In this document: positions 29,501-38,158 of the stretch, piece by piece
Layout: each line of letters opens with the position of its first letter
How positions within the stretch are numbered: position 1 is the first letter of the stretch
From: an uncultured Sphingomonadaceae bacterium
GTDB lineage: Bacteria > Pseudomonadota > Alphaproteobacteria > Sphingomonadales > Sphingomonadaceae
NCBI GenBank assembly: GCA_947494305.1
Contig: CANLUL010000001.1
Coordinates: 1,116,001 to 1,180,000, forward strand
Reading direction: 5' to 3'
Length of the DNA stretch: 64,000 bases
Notes under the pieces: generated by a model
The model's database searches: none
Seen by the model: the letters and a program-made list of their open reading frames with translations, nothing else
Told to the model about the DNA's origin: nothing
Position numbers and translations under genes: made by a program

Positions 29501-29872
29501 ATCAATCGCTTTGGCATCCGCGCCGATCATCTCGACATTATATTTGTCGAGCACACCCATTTTATTGAGCGAAAGCGCGGTGTTGAGCGCCGTCTGCCCG
29601 CCCATGGTGGGCAGGATCGCGTCGGGGCGTTCCTTCTCGATGATCTTGGCGACAATTTCCGGCGTGATTGGTTCAATATAAGTCGCATCGGCCATTTCCG
29701 GATCGGTCATGATCGTCGCCGGGTTGGAGTTGACCAGGATGATCCGGTAACCCTCCTCTTTCAGCGCCTTGCACGCCTGTGTGCCGCTATAATCGAATTC
29801 GCAGGCCTGCCCGATAATGATGGGGCCAGCGCCAACGATAAGGATGGATTTTATGTCAGTTCTTTTGGGCAT
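26537..29872 (-). CDS. carB: Carbamoyl-phosphate synthase large subunit
   Basis: 1111 residues. CarB makes carbamoyl phosphate from bicarbonate, ATP and ammonia delivered by CarA, feeding arginine and pyrimidine synthesis. The start [22 protein letters not shown] is at 29872. Two homologous ATP-grasp halves are seen: the first with [57 protein letters not shown]; the second with [55 protein letters not shown]. The C-terminal allosteric MGS-like domain ([27 protein letters not shown]) ends the protein. Its ATG overlaps by one base the stop of a small unknown gene that separates it from carA. Confidence 0.98.
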   Translation of the reverse strand: MPKRTDIKSILIVGAGPIIIGQACEFDYSGTQACKALKEEGYRIILVNSNPATIMTDPEMADATYIEPITPEIVAKIIEKERPDAILPTMGGQTALNTALSLNKMGVLDKYNVEMIGADAKAIDMAEDREQFIAAMNRIGLENPRSAIAHTVEQAMEILDDIGLPAIIRPSFTMGGTGGGAAYNREEFEQIVRGGLEASPTTEVLIDESLIGWKEYEMEVVRDKADNCIIICSIENVDPMGVHTGDSITVAPALTLTDKEYQIMRNASLAVLREIGVETGGSNVQFAVNPKDGRLVVIEMNPRVSRSSALASKATGFPIASVAAKLAVGYTLDEIDNDITGATPASFEPTIDYVVTKIPRFAFEKFKGAEPLLSTAMKSVGEVMAIGRNINESMQKALRGLETGLDGFNRVVELEGAEREDIAAALARATPDRILVAAQAMREGFSNQEIHDIAGFDPWFLDRIREIIDAEQDILDNGLPNDADALRTLKSMGFSDKRLAKLAVDSVHVAGGAGRSVAGSGGLIGETLSAMAGATTEKEVRALRHKLGVRPVFKRIDTCAAEFEAKTPYMYSSYEAPIFGEPECEAQPSERKKVVILGGGPNRIGQGIEFDYCCCHACFALADAGFETIMVNCNPETVSTDYDTSDRLYFEPLTAEDVLEILYVEQSKGTLAGVIVQFGGQTPLSLAAALEDAGIPILGTTPDAIDLAEDRERFAALVDKLKLKQPENGMAKTEEEAVAIAERIGYPVLIRPSFVLGGRAMEIVDGPAQLENYINTAVQVSGDQPVLVDQYLRDAVEVDVDAICDGDDVVVCGVLQHIEEAGVHSGDSACTIPPHSLPDDIIAEMERQAEALAFGLTVRGLMNIQFAVKDGEVYLIEVNPRASRTVPFVAKAIGTPIAKIAARVMAGEKLKDLPVIDRNIDYIAVKEAVFPFSRFPGIDPVLSPEMKSTGEVMGIDQSFPIAFGKSQMGASNMLPDGGTLFVSVKETDRVVIEPAARLAEKLGFKLIATSGTTKYLTEKGIKVEQINKVAEGRPHIVDRIKDGDVDLIFNTTEGWQSLKDSKSIRAAALNNKIPIYTTATASHAVMQAIEAMRDETLEVRSLQSYYKSSQT

Positions 29873-30246
29873 TAGTCGCCTTTGAAGAGAGCTATTAAAC
29901 TTACAACGAATGCACCAAGCGCGATCCAATCACTTCTGGGTACAGACCTAATCTTGTCGATTATTGATTTAGGACGTTGATTGTGACGAATTTTGTCTGC
30001 CATCAGAATTCCGTGACCATTGATCACGAAAGTATGACCGTCATGTGTAGACCAATCATCGCCCAAGTTCATTTCAACCAGCGTTCTAGTCACCGACTGC
30101 ACCCAAGTTGGCGCTGCTTTGGGAAAGTGCTTTGCACAAAATGCTTCCACTTCAATTGGTTCGATTTCGTCTGAATTCTGATTTTCAGCACAAGCAACGA
30201 GGAATTGGTCACAAAAGTCAGCATACGAGTCTTTTGGTGGTTTCAC
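29872..30246 (-). CDS. Small unknown protein encoded between carA and carB, C-terminal membrane anchor
   Basis: 124 residues. A helical N terminus with acidic stretch ([21 protein letters not shown]), then a segment shaped like a winged helix ([20 protein letters not shown]..., [20 protein letters not shown]), a basic patch and one C-terminal membrane helix ([17 protein letters not shown]) ending KGD. The GTG start overlaps the carA TGA by four bases and the TAA overlaps the carB ATG by one base, so ribosomes pass from carA through it into carB. The DNA is visibly more AT-rich than either neighbour, which suggests a later insertion. No family is recognised and no function is proposed. Confidence 0.78.
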   Translation of the reverse strand: MKPPKDSYADFCDQFLVACAENQNSDEIEPIEVEAFCAKHFPKAAPTWVQSVTRTLVEMNLGDDWSTHDGHTFVINGHGILMADKIRHNQRPKSIIDKIRSVPRSDWIALGAFVVSLIALFKGD

Positions 30247-31472
30247 CCCAATCCCCCCACAAATTTTGCGAACAGATAGAAACTATCCTGTGGGCCGGGG
30301 GAGGCTTCGGGGTGATATTGAACGCCAAAGGCGCGTTTGCCGGTGATGGCAATGCCGCAATTGCTGCCGTCGAACAGGCTTTTATGCGTTTCGATGACCG
30401 TGTCGGGCAGCGTTTCACTATCCACCGCGAAGCCGTGGTTCATGGACGTGATCTCGACCAGATTCTCGGTATCGCCCCAATCGCCGCCAACCCGCTGCAC
30501 CGGGTGATTGGCGCCGCGATGGCCTTGGTGCATTTTGACTGTCTTAGCCCCCGCCGCCAGCGCCAGCATCTGGTGGCCCAGGCAAATCCCGAATAGCGGC
30601 ATATCCGCTTCAAGCAGCTTTTGGATCACCGGCACCGCATATTCCCCGGTCGCCGCCGGATCGCCGGGGCCGTTGGAGAGGAATACACCCGCTGGTTCCA
30701 AAGCCATAATATCATCAAAGGAAGTTTCAGCCGGAACCACAGTGACTTTTGCGCCAGCTTTCACAAGGTTTCTGAAGATATTGCGTTTCGCCCCGAAATC
30801 CATCGCCACGACATGCGGGCGTTCTCCAACATTGGCGGAATTCTGACCTTCCTGAGTGGCAAGTTGGTCAACTTTGGGCGCTCCAAGAGGCGCATAGCCA
30901 TGCCCCAGACGCCATATACCGCTATCCCAGATCTTGGTCTGATGCCCGGTCACCGTAATCGCAAGGTCAGCGCCTTCCAGCCCGGCCCATGCGCGCGCTT
31001 TGCCGAGCAATTCATCAATATCAAACTGGCCATCCGGATCATGCGCAATCACGGCATTAGGCGCGCCCGCTTCACGTATCCGCCGGGTCAAAGCCCGCGT
31101 ATCGACGCCGCTCAGGCCAATCCGACCCTGCTCCGCCATCCACACATCAAATGGCTTCTGATCGCGGAAATTGGACGGTGCCGTTACATCTTCGCGTACA
31201 ATACAACCCAGCGCATGCGGTGTATCCGCCTCAACATCTTCGTCATTGGTCCCGACATTGCCGATATGCGGGAAAGTGAAGGTCACGATCTGCCCGGCAT
31301 AGCTGGGGTCGGTCATCACTTCCTGATAGCCGGTCATCGATGTGTTGAAGCAAACCTCGCCGACCGCCGATCCGGTCGTACCAAAACCTTTACCCCAGAT
31401 TACCGTGCCATCGGCCAATACCAATATCCCGGTTGCACCCTTGGGAGCTTCAGGGATATTTGCGTTGGTCAT
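30243..31472 (-). CDS. carA: Carbamoyl-phosphate synthase small (glutaminase) subunit
   Basis: About 409 residues; ATG at 31472 begins TNANIPEAPKGATGILVLADGTVIWGKGFG. CarA hydrolyses glutamine and channels ammonia to CarB. The N-terminal CPSase domain (VCFNTSMTGYQEVMTDPSYAGQIV split, HALGCIVREDV, GVDTRALTRRIRE) precedes the class I glutamine amidotransferase: the nucleophile Cys is in LFGICLGHQMLALAAG, and the His/Glu pair in GVQYHPEASPGP. Upstream, yqeY is divergent by about 130 bp, which should hold both promoters. The 3' end is coupled to the small unknown gene. Confidence 0.97.
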   Translation of the reverse strand: MTNANIPEAPKGATGILVLADGTVIWGKGFGTTGSAVGEVCFNTSMTGYQEVMTDPSYAGQIVTFTFPHIGNVGTNDEDVEADTPHALGCIVREDVTAPSNFRDQKPFDVWMAEQGRIGLSGVDTRALTRRIREAGAPNAVIAHDPDGQFDIDELLGKARAWAGLEGADLAITVTGHQTKIWDSGIWRLGHGYAPLGAPKVDQLATQEGQNSANVGERPHVVAMDFGAKRNIFRNLVKAGAKVTVVPAETSFDDIMALEPAGVFLSNGPGDPAATGEYAVPVIQKLLEADMPLFGICLGHQMLALAAGAKTVKMHQGHRGANHPVQRVGGDWGDTENLVEITSMNHGFAVDSETLPDTVIETHKSLFDGSNCGIAITGKRAFGVQYHPEASPGPQDSFYLFAKFVGGLG

Positions 31473-31602
31473 GGTCGAGTCCTTTTTTGTGGCGTAGGCG
31501 CAAAATTTCATGCGGACTAGTGTTAGATTTTTGACGTCACAATCTATGAAAAACATTTAGTTGCCGCTAGGGTGGTAGCTTATTCCAAAAAACGAGGTTC
31601 CC

Positions 31603-32055
31603 ATGATTCGCGACTCCGTGAAAACCGCGCAAATTGAGGCGATGAAGGCCAAAGACAAGGATCGCACCGCCGCGACTCGGGCCATTTTGGCCAAGTTCAA
31701 AGACAAGGATATCGAACTGCGGACCAAAGAAGGTTCGCAGGATGACGATACAATGGTCACCGATGTGCTCCAGAAGATGGCAAAACAGCGCCGCGAATCG
31801 ATCTCCATGTATGAAGAAGGCGGACGGACCGAGCTGGCTGAACAAGAAAAATACGAGCTGTCGGTGATCGAAGAATTCCTTCCCGCCCAGCTGAGCGAGG
31901 AAGATACTGCGGCTTTAATCGACGGTATCAAAGCCGAATTAGGCGCAGGCAGCATGAAAGATATGGGCCGGGTCATGGGCGAACTGAAAAAGCGCCACGG
32001 CAGCGAAATTGATATGAGCAAGGCCAGCGCCATGGTGAAGGCGGCTTTGGGATAA
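31603..32055 (+). CDS. yqeY: GatB/YqeY domain protein
   Basis: 150 residues. The family resembles the tRNA-binding tail of the GatB amidotransferase subunit: IRDSVKTAQIEAMKAKDKDR, ATRAILAKFKDKDIELRTKE, QRRESISMYEEGGRTELAEQE, YELSVIEEFLPAQLSEED, MKDMGRVMGELKKRHGSEID and a basic/hydrophobic end ASAMVKAALG. Its role is uncertain, perhaps linked to tRNA-dependent amidation. GAGG lies five bases before the ATG. In alphaproteobacteria it usually sits just upstream of dnaG; here a DUF559 cassette has come between them. Confidence 0.93.
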   Translation: MIRDSVKTAQIEAMKAKDKDRTAATRAILAKFKDKDIELRTKEGSQDDDTMVTDVLQKMAKQRRESISMYEEGGRTELAEQEKYELSVIEEFLPAQLSEEDTAALIDGIKAELGAGSMKDMGRVMGELKKRHGSEIDMSKASAMVKAALG

Positions 32056-32058
32056 ACA

Positions 32059-32093
32059 TCCCCCTCCCGCTTGCGGGAGGGGCTAGGGGTGGG
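32059..32093 (+). repeat. Left copy of a 35-bp perfect inverted repeat (REP-like)
   Basis: This 35-base element is repeated exactly, in reverse orientation, at 32458-32492. It contains its own palindrome, arms CCCCTCCCGC and GCGGGAGGGG around TT, followed by a CTAGGGGTGGG tail. It begins four bases after the yqeY stop. The form, a GC-rich palindrome plus short tail in an intergenic site, is that of a REP sequence. Confidence 0.9.
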
Positions 32094-32109
32094 AACGAGA
32101 TAACGCACA

Positions 32110-32499
32110 GTGGTAACCTTCAAACAAAGAGATACCAATCGCGCTCAATCTCTGCGCAACGAAGCAACACCAGCTGAACGAGAATTGTGGAAATTTCTAA
32201 ATAAGAGGCAGGTTTCTGGTTACAAGTTTAGCAGGCAAATGCCAGTTGGTCCCTATTTTGCAGATTTTCTATGCCGAGAACTCAATGTAATTGTTGAAAT
32301 TGATGGTTTTTCCCATGATGTTCAACAGAGTTATGATGCACGACGAACAAAGGCTTTAGAAGATCATGGGTATAGGGTGATCAGGTTTACTAATCGGGAT
32401 GTGATGGAGAATATTGAGGGCGTTGTGCAGCAAATTGAGACTTTGATCTCGGATATGCCCACCCCTAGCCCCTCCCGCAAGCGGGAGGGGGACTGTTGA
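32110..32499 (+). CDS. DUF559 (Vsr/PD-(D/E)XK-fold) endonuclease-like protein
   Basis: 129 residues with the compact DUF559 core: SLRNEATPAERELWKFLNKRQ, GYKFSRQMPVGPYFADFLCREL, then NVIVEIDGFSHD and YRVIRFTNRDVMENIEGVV. D52 with E63xD65 form a likely metal-binding nuclease site, related in fold to the very-short-patch repair nuclease. Activity has not been shown for most members. The last ~14 residues ([13 protein letters not shown]) are translated from the right inverted repeat, so that part is not likely functional. GTG at 32110 is the start used; support is moderate. Its TGA overlaps the TTG start of dnaG by four bases. Confidence 0.85.
   Translation: MVTFKQRDTNRAQSLRNEATPAERELWKFLNKRQVSGYKFSRQMPVGPYFADFLCRELNVIVEIDGFSHDVQQSYDARRTKALEDHGYRVIRFTNRDVMENIEGVVQQIETLISDMPTPSPSRKREGDC
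32458..32492 (-). repeat. Right copy of the 35-bp inverted repeat, overlapping the end of the DUF559 gene and the dnaG ribosome site
   Basis: Exact reverse complement of 32059-32093. It encodes the C-terminal residues of the DUF559 protein in one frame, and its purine-rich arm (GGGAGGGGG, 32483-32491) ends four bases before the TTG start of dnaG, the right place for a Shine-Dalgarno sequence. Confidence 0.9.
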
Positions 32500-34358
32500 C
32501 CCTTACTCCGCAATGGCTTGATGAACTGCGATCGCGGACAACGCTTTCGACTTTGATCGGACGAACGGTCAAAGTTCAAAAAGCCGGACGCGAGTTCAAA
32601 GCCTGTTGCCCGTTTCATAACGAAAAGACACCCAGCTTTACCATCAATGACGAGAAGGGTTTTTACCACTGCTTTGGCTGCGGCGCCCATGGCGATGCGA
32701 TCCGGTGGATGACCGAGCAGCGCGGACTGGGCTTCATGGACGCGGTGAAAGATCTTGCCGCCGAAGCGCAGATGGAAGTCCCTGCCCCCGATCCACGCGC
32801 TGCACAGCGTCAGGAACAGCGCGCCACGCTGCATGACGTCATGGCGGCAGCGCAGGATTGGTTTGTCACGCAGTTCAACGGTATCGAAGGCACGCAGGCC
32901 CGTGAATATCTAAAAAACCGGGGGATTTCGGAAGAAACCATCCGCGAATTCGGCTTTGGTTTTGCGCCCAATTCTCGAGGCATGTTAAAGGAAGCGCTGT
33001 CCAGTCACGGTATGGATCTACTCATTGAGGGTGGTTTGTTGATCAAGGTAGACGACAAAGACCCTTATGATCGGTTCCGTGGCCGTCTAATGATACCTAT
33101 CCGTGATCCGCGTGGTCGGGTTATCGCCTTTGGTGGCCGGATATTGGGAGATGGCGAGCCGAAATACCTAAACTCGCCAGACACGCCGTTATTCGACAAA
33201 GGGCGCACACTCTACAATCTCGACAAAGCTTCGCCAGCCTCGCGCCAGACGGGGCGGATATTGGTGGTTGAAGGCTATATGGATGCCATCGCCCTGGCAC
33301 AGGCGGGGTTTGAGGACGTCGTCGCGCCGCTGGGAACGGCACTGACCGAACATCAGATCGAACGCATTTGGAAAATGGTGGAAGCGCCGATCCTCTGTTT
33401 TGATGGCGACAGCGCCGGACAGAAAGCGGCAATGCGCGGCGCATTGCGTGCCTTGCCCATCCTGAAGCCCGCACACAGCTTGAACTTTATCTCGCTTCCC
33501 GCTGGTCAGGACCCCGATGATCTGATCCGGTCTGAGGGACCACAGGCTTTCGCGGCCCTGGTGGCAAAACCGCAAATGCTTGGCGATAAAATCTGGCAGG
33601 TTGAATATGACGCGGAACCTTTGATCACCCCGGAAGCCAAAGCAGGTTTGAAGAAACGCGTTGCCGATCATGTCCGTGATATCGCCGACCCCGATATCGC
33701 CCAGCATTATCGCCAGGATTTTCAGGAACGGTATCAACAGGTATTTTTTGCCAAAAAAGATGACCGCAGCCAACAATTTCGGCGATTTGGCAAAGGACAT
33801 TACGGAGGATTATTTTCAAATAGACCAAAAGACGAAACAAAATCCGTTCTCGTCGAGGGGCACGACCTGCGTATTGCCCGCGCGATTGTTGGGGGCTTGG
33901 TTCGTCATCCGTCGCAGATTTCCAAGCATTTTGAAGAACTCTCCACAATCAAAATGGCCGATTCGCAATTACAAACGTTGTTGTCCGAGCTAATTGGTGT
34001 CGCATTAAGCAAAGAAACGCTTGATATGCAGGGCCTTCTTACCATATTGGAACAAACAGATTGTTATAATGTCGCAAAGGGGCTGTTACGGGCCGACGCG
34101 CTGAACTTTACTTTCAACCGCAAGTTGCCAGAAGATACTCCGTCTGAGACACTCGAACGGGCGCATCGTGATTTGGCAGAAGCGATTAAGGTAGTGACGG
34201 CGCGTCCGGGACTGGAAGCGGCTCTGGCGGAGGCAACGCGGCAAGTGCAAGATGATCTCACGGATGAGAGTTTTGCCGAGCAGCAGCGTCTCTTAAAGGC
34301 GAAACAGGAATTTAATGATCGACTGGTCGAAATGACCCAAGTTGATGATTTTGCATAG
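32496..34358 (+). CDS. dnaG: DNA primase DnaG
   Basis: 620 residues. DnaG makes the RNA primers for chromosomal replication. The N-terminal CHC2 zinc-binding domain is seen in [18 protein letters not shown] and [15 protein letters not shown] (Cys, His, Cys, Cys). RNA polymerase basic domain motifs ([54 protein letters not shown]) lead to the TOPRIM metal site [18 protein letters not shown] and [14 protein letters not shown]. The C-terminal helicase-binding part is present and alpha-helical. TTG at 32496 is the start, because [14 protein letters not shown] fits the family N terminus; it overlaps the DUF559 stop. rpoD follows about 20 bp downstream. Confidence 0.96.
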   Translation: MTLTPQWLDELRSRTTLSTLIGRTVKVQKAGREFKACCPFHNEKTPSFTINDEKGFYHCFGCGAHGDAIRWMTEQRGLGFMDAVKDLAAEAQMEVPAPDPRAAQRQEQRATLHDVMAAAQDWFVTQFNGIEGTQAREYLKNRGISEETIREFGFGFAPNSRGMLKEALSSHGMDLLIEGGLLIKVDDKDPYDRFRGRLMIPIRDPRGRVIAFGGRILGDGEPKYLNSPDTPLFDKGRTLYNLDKASPASRQTGRILVVEGYMDAIALAQAGFEDVVAPLGTALTEHQIERIWKMVEAPILCFDGDSAGQKAAMRGALRALPILKPAHSLNFISLPAGQDPDDLIRSEGPQAFAALVAKPQMLGDKIWQVEYDAEPLITPEAKAGLKKRVADHVRDIADPDIAQHYRQDFQERYQQVFFAKKDDRSQQFRRFGKGHYGGLFSNRPKDETKSVLVEGHDLRIARAIVGGLVRHPSQISKHFEELSTIKMADSQLQTLLSELIGVALSKETLDMQGLLTILEQTDCYNVAKGLLRADALNFTFNRKLPEDTPSETLERAHRDLAEAIKVVTARPGLEAALAEATRQVQDDLTDESFAEQQRLLKAKQEFNDRLVEMTQVDDFA

Positions 34359-34377
34359 TAGTTGGGGAACCAAAGCG

Positions 34378-36387
34378 TTGGCAAGCAGAGCAAAAAAAGC
34401 AAAAGAAGAAGATGCACCTTTGATCGACATGAATGGGTCGGAAATCAAAAAGCTGCTCACTAAGGCAAAAAAGCGTGGGTACTTAACCTATGACGAACTG
34501 AACTCTGCCATACCGCAAGATCAAAATGAGCAGATCGAGGACCTTATGTCCCAGATTTCTGACATGGGCGTCAAAATCGTCGAGAATGACGATGAAGCCG
34601 CCGAAGAAATGGCTGGTGACGAAGTCGAATCAGTCGATGGTAAAGACAGCAAAGACAAAAAAGCTGTCGCTGCTGCGCCGAAAAAAGCTACCGGCGAGCG
34701 AACCGATGACCCTGTCCGCATGTATCTGCGAGAAATGGGTGCCGTCGAATTGCTTAGCCGTGAAGGCGAAATTGCAATTGCCAAGCGTATTGAGGCTGGT
34801 CGGGACACAATGATCTGGGGCCTATGTGAAAGTCCCACTACTTTTAATGCCATCATCGAATGGTCAACCGCATTGAACGATGGTGAAATGCAATTGCGCG
34901 AGATTGTAGATCTCGACGCCATGCTTTCCAAAGATCCAGCGCCTGAAAACCTCGAAGATGAAGATGATGATGACGGCGAAATTAGCGAAGCAACGGCCGG
35001 CCCCTCTTATAAAGACGACGATGAAGTCGAAGATGCAGAAGAAGAAGTTGATGAGGATGATGAAGAAGCCGAGCTGAGGGAAAAACGTGCCAAGCGCGAA
35101 GAAGAGGAAGAAGAAGACAATACGCTTTCTCTGGCCCAGATGGAAGAAGCCCTCAAGCCCGAAGCTTTAGAGAAATTTGCAAACATCACTTCGGTGTACA
35201 AGAAGTTCTCTAAACTTCAGGAAGATCGTTTGGATGCATTGGCTGCCGGTGATGATTTCGCAACGGCCAAAGAGAATAAATACCATAATTTGCGTGAAGA
35301 GCTGACAGCGCTTGTCGAGAGCGTGCAATTTCACGCGAACAAAATCGAGTTTCTTGTCGATCAACTTTACTCATTTAATCGCCGATTAACCGCCCTTGGT
35401 GGGCAAATGTTGCGGCTTGCCGAGCGTCACAAAGTTCCTCGCCGTGCTTTCCTGGATAGCTATGTCGGCAATGAACTCGATGACAGCTGGCTTTCCAGCA
35501 TGTCTAAGGCCGATAAAAAGTGGGCTGCTTTCGCTGAAAAAGAATCTGGGTCCGTTGAACGGATTCGTGCCGAAATTTCTGATATTGCAAGCAACACCGG
35601 CACATCACTGAGTGAATTTCGCCGAATCGTCAACATGGTACAAAAAGGTGAACGCGAAGCGCGTATTGCCAAAAAAGAAATGGTCGAAGCCAATCTGCGT
35701 CTCGTGATTTCGATTGCCAAAAAATACACCAATCGCGGGTTGCAGTTTCTGGATCTTATCCAGGAGGGCAATATCGGCCTAATGAAAGCGGTAGATAAAT
35801 TTGAATATCGCCGTGGCTATAAATTTAGTACCTATGCAACATGGTGGATTCGCCAAGCAATTACGCGCTCCATTGCAGATCAGGCACGAACCATCCGTAT
35901 TCCAGTTCACATGATCGAGACGATCAATAAGCTGGTCCGTACATCTCGTCAGTTCCTGCATGAGCAGGGTCGCGAGCCCACACCGGAAGAGATGGCTGAA
36001 CGACTCTCGATGCCACTTGAAAAAGTGCGCAAGGTGATGAAGATTGCGAAAGAACCGATTTCTTTGGAAACCCCAATTGGCGATGAAGAAGATTCGCACC
36101 TCGGTGACTTCATCGAAGACAAAAATGCGATCATTCCTGTCGATGCGGCAATTCAGGCGAACCTCAAGGAAACGGTTACCCGCGTACTTGCCAGCCTGAC
36201 GCCTCGAGAAGAACGTGTGCTTCGGATGCGCTTTGGTATTGGGATGAATACCGATCACACATTGGAAGAAGTCGGACAGCAGTTTAGCGTTACCCGTGAA
36301 CGTATTCGCCAGATTGAAGCAAAGGCCTTGCGTAAGCTGAAGCATCCAAGTCGTAGTCGCAAAATGCGTAGTTTCCTCGACCAATAA
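34378..36387 (+). CDS. rpoD: Primary RNA polymerase sigma factor RpoD (sigma-70)
   Basis: About 669 residues. The start is taken at TTG 34378, where [18 protein letters not shown] begins like other alphaproteobacterial RpoD proteins and GGGGA lies ten bases upstream; the frame is open to 34342. Region 1.1 is at residues 15-75, 1.2 around [24 protein letters not shown] very acidic non-conserved insert (EDEDDDDGE..., [13 protein letters not shown]) lies near residues 195-250. Region 2 contains [34 protein letters not shown]-type core and [17 protein letters not shown]; region 4 has [26 protein letters not shown]. It recognises -35/-10 promoters of housekeeping genes and is cotranscribed with dnaG. 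Confidence 0.96.
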   Translation: MASRAKKAKEEDAPLIDMNGSEIKKLLTKAKKRGYLTYDELNSAIPQDQNEQIEDLMSQISDMGVKIVENDDEAAEEMAGDEVESVDGKDSKDKKAVAAAPKKATGERTDDPVRMYLREMGAVELLSREGEIAIAKRIEAGRDTMIWGLCESPTTFNAIIEWSTALNDGEMQLREIVDLDAMLSKDPAPENLEDEDDDDGEISEATAGPSYKDDDEVEDAEEEVDEDDEEAELREKRAKREEEEEEDNTLSLAQMEEALKPEALEKFANITSVYKKFSKLQEDRLDALAAGDDFATAKENKYHNLREELTALVESVQFHANKIEFLVDQLYSFNRRLTALGGQMLRLAERHKVPRRAFLDSYVGNELDDSWLSSMSKADKKWAAFAEKESGSVERIRAEISDIASNTGTSLSEFRRIVNMVQKGEREARIAKKEMVEANLRLVISIAKKYTNRGLQFLDLIQEGNIGLMKAVDKFEYRRGYKFSTYATWWIRQAITRSIADQARTIRIPVHMIETINKLVRTSRQFLHEQGREPTPEEMAERLSMPLEKVRKVMKIAKEPISLETPIGDEEDSHLGDFIEDKNAIIPVDAAIQANLKETVTRVLASLTPREERVLRMRFGIGMNTDHTLEEVGQQFSVTRERIRQIEAKALRKLKHPSRSRKMRSFLDQ

Positions 36388-36431
36388 ACCTGAATTTCAA
36401 CAGGTTGCAAAATATGGTTTGCGTATCCCTA

Positions 36432-36453
36432 ACGCGGAATAAACCGCGTCTTT
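36432..36453 (+). terminator. Probable rpoD terminator
   Basis: ACGCGG (36432-36437) and CCGCGT (36444-36449) form a stem around AATAAA, followed by CTTT, 45 bp after the rpoD stop. The T tract is short, so efficiency is uncertain. Confidence 0.5.
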
Positions 36454-36480
36454 AGGTTTGCACATTATAGAGTCGAGAAT

Positions 36481-36508
36481 GGAATGGGCTAAAAAGCCTA
36501 TCCATTCC
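36481..36508 (+). other. Imperfect hairpin upstream of the unknown gene
   Basis: GGAATGG and CCATTCC (36481-36487, 36502-36508) pair with an inner GCT/AGC and a small bulge. It sits in the 5' untranslated region of the following gene, or is a second part of the rpoD termination region. No T run follows. Confidence 0.3.
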
Positions 36509-36531
36509 AACTCTAACCAGATGTGAGCGCT

Positions 36532-37191
36532 ATGCCAGAAACCCGTTTATCAGCATCCGTCCAACCCGGACTAATGGACCATGTCAGTGAGCATGGCAGC
36601 TATTCATCGCAGTATATGTCGAAGATCAGCAGTAACTTTGCAATACTCGACACTTCTGATGTTGCAGATATCGCGCATTTCTTGTGTGTTCTGCATGGCC
36701 GTCATCCCGGTGTAGTCGATCATGCCTCTGGGAAAACCACCGAAGTAGACGCTCGGGATTGGTTTGTAGAAGCAATGAATGGCTTCGCTTCAGAGCGGGC
36801 GTTTTTAACCAAGTTAACGGTATCTGCAGGCCCTATCAGCGGTGTCAGCGCAAATGATCAGAGTAATGCTACTTTGATGGGACAGCGTAAAGCGATGGAA
36901 ATGCTATCGCAATCCGATCGCAATGGTTGTGCTTTGGGAGCATCTTTAGCGCTTGTTCTCGATTGGCAATCCATTCGACCGGTGTTGGAACAAATCGCAT
37001 TGAAACTTGATGTTGAACCGCGGCAATGGCCTCTTCCATCAGTAGAAAAGACCGAAGCTCTCTATTCCAAGCTATCACAATCATCCGCGACTGCTCGCGC
37101 GCTCCGCTTCGGCGCGGATCAGATTTTGAGCCAGCATCGCGGGCTATGGCAACTGTTAGAAGCGCGGCGTAACGTCCGTGCCGAGGGTTGA
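36532..37191 (+). CDS. Conserved-looking protein of unknown function
   Basis: About 219 residues from ATG 36532 (in-frame GTG at 36523 is possible). Soluble and mostly helical. Notable segments: YMSKISSNFAILDTSDVADIAHFLCVLHGRHPG, DARDWFVEAMNGFASERAFLTKL split by loops, NATLMGQRKAMEMLSQSDRNGCALGASLALVLDW, and a C-terminal helix SQHRGLWQLLEARR. No catalytic or ligand motif is evident and no family is recognised with certainty. It stands alone between rpoD and the MoxR gene, which begins 107 bp later. Confidence 0.7.
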   Translation: MPETRLSASVQPGLMDHVSEHGSYSSQYMSKISSNFAILDTSDVADIAHFLCVLHGRHPGVVDHASGKTTEVDARDWFVEAMNGFASERAFLTKLTVSAGPISGVSANDQSNATLMGQRKAMEMLSQSDRNGCALGASLALVLDWQSIRPVLEQIALKLDVEPRQWPLPSVEKTEALYSKLSQSSATARALRFGADQILSQHRGLWQLLEARRNVRAEG

Positions 37192-37298
37192 TTCCTCACT
37201 TCAAAACCGCAATCAATTAATCAAATGATTAACTTGCCTGCAAAGGCAGTTTTCCCTATCCCCTGCCCACTAACATTTGCGGCAAGGGAAGATAGAAT

Positions 37299-38144
37299 AT
37301 GCGTTTTGACGGCACTGACGATTATGTAGCAACCGATGATTTAAAAGTTGCGGTCAACGCAGCGGTGACTTTGCGCCGCCCGCTCCTTGTTAAAGGCGAA
37401 CCAGGAACCGGTAAAACCGTACTCGCGCACGAGATCGCCAAGGCTACCGGCGCCCCGTTGATTGAATGGAATGTAAAGTCCACAACCAAGGCGCATCAGG
37501 GCCTGTATGAATATGATGCAGTAGCACGTTTACGTGATGGTCAGCTCGGCGACGAACGTGTTCACGATATTTCTAACTATATCCGCAAAGGGAAATTGTG
37601 GGAAGCTTTCACTTCCCCTGAACTTCCTGTTCTGCTGATCGATGAAATTGACAAAGCGGATATCGAATTTCCAAACGATTTGTTGCAAGAACTCGACCGT
37701 ATGGAATTCCATGTCTACGAAACCAAAGAGACGGTTAAAGCGGCAGAACGTCCGATTGTTGTGATCACCTCCAACAATGAAAAAGAATTGCCTGACGCAT
37801 TCCTACGTCGTTGTTTCTTTCACTATATCAAATTCCCGGATCGCGAAACGATGCAGGAAATCATCAACGTTCACTTTCCTGATATTCAAGGCGTGTTGGT
37901 CAAAAAGGCGATGGATATTTTCTACGATGTCCGTGATGTTCCTGGACTCAAGAAAAAGCCAAGCACCAGCGAACTGCTCGATTGGCTGAAGTTGCTCCTC
38001 AGTGAAGATATGCCGCTTGATGTGCTGCAATCGAAAGATCCTAGTAAAGCTATTCCGCCGCTTCACGGAGCATTGCTGAAAAATGAGCAAGATGTAATGT
38101 TGTTCGAACGCCTTGCGTTCATGGCGAAACGGGAAGCACGGTAA
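37299..38144 (+). CDS. MoxR-family AAA+ ATPase
   Basis: 281 residues. MoxR ATPases act as chaperones that help insert cofactors or remodel protein complexes, usually together with a VWA-domain partner. Walker A GEPGTGKTVLAHE is at residues 33-45; Walker B is LPVLLIDEIDKAD; sensor-1 region VVITSNNEKELPDAFLRRC follows. The C-terminal lid has PSTSELLDWLKLL. AAGGGAAGA precedes the ATG. The VWA gene starts 15 bp after its stop, so the two should be made together. The target complex cannot be told from the neighbourhood. Confidence 0.92.
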   Translation: MRFDGTDDYVATDDLKVAVNAAVTLRRPLLVKGEPGTGKTVLAHEIAKATGAPLIEWNVKSTTKAHQGLYEYDAVARLRDGQLGDERVHDISNYIRKGKLWEAFTSPELPVLLIDEIDKADIEFPNDLLQELDRMEFHVYETKETVKAAERPIVVITSNNEKELPDAFLRRCFFHYIKFPDRETMQEIINVHFPDIQGVLVKKAMDIFYDVRDVPGLKKKPSTSELLDWLKLLLSEDMPLDVLQSKDPSKAIPPLHGALLKNEQDVMLFERLAFMAKREAR

Positions 38145-38158
38145 AAGGTTAGCGAGCT

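Larger units (their letters stand above)
32059..32492 (+). mobile_element. Candidate DUF559 cassette bounded by 35-bp inverted repeats
   Basis: One DUF559 endonuclease-like gene flanked by a perfect 35-bp inverted repeat fills the space between the yqeY stop and the dnaG start. The interior is visibly AT-richer than yqeY and dnaG. There is no transposase, so mobility is inferred only from layout, base composition and the break of an otherwise conserved gene pair. No target duplication was found at the ends. Confidence 0.5.

Noticed and set aside
30621-31520. 299-codon forward frame opposite carA
   Set aside because: Composition (many His, Arg, Ile) and complete overlap with the conserved carA sequence mark it as an antisense shadow.
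31557-32138. 193-codon reverse frame across yqeY and the left repeat
   Set aside because: It is antisense to yqeY; the frame ends in the repeat by chance. yqeY has strong family support in the forward strand.
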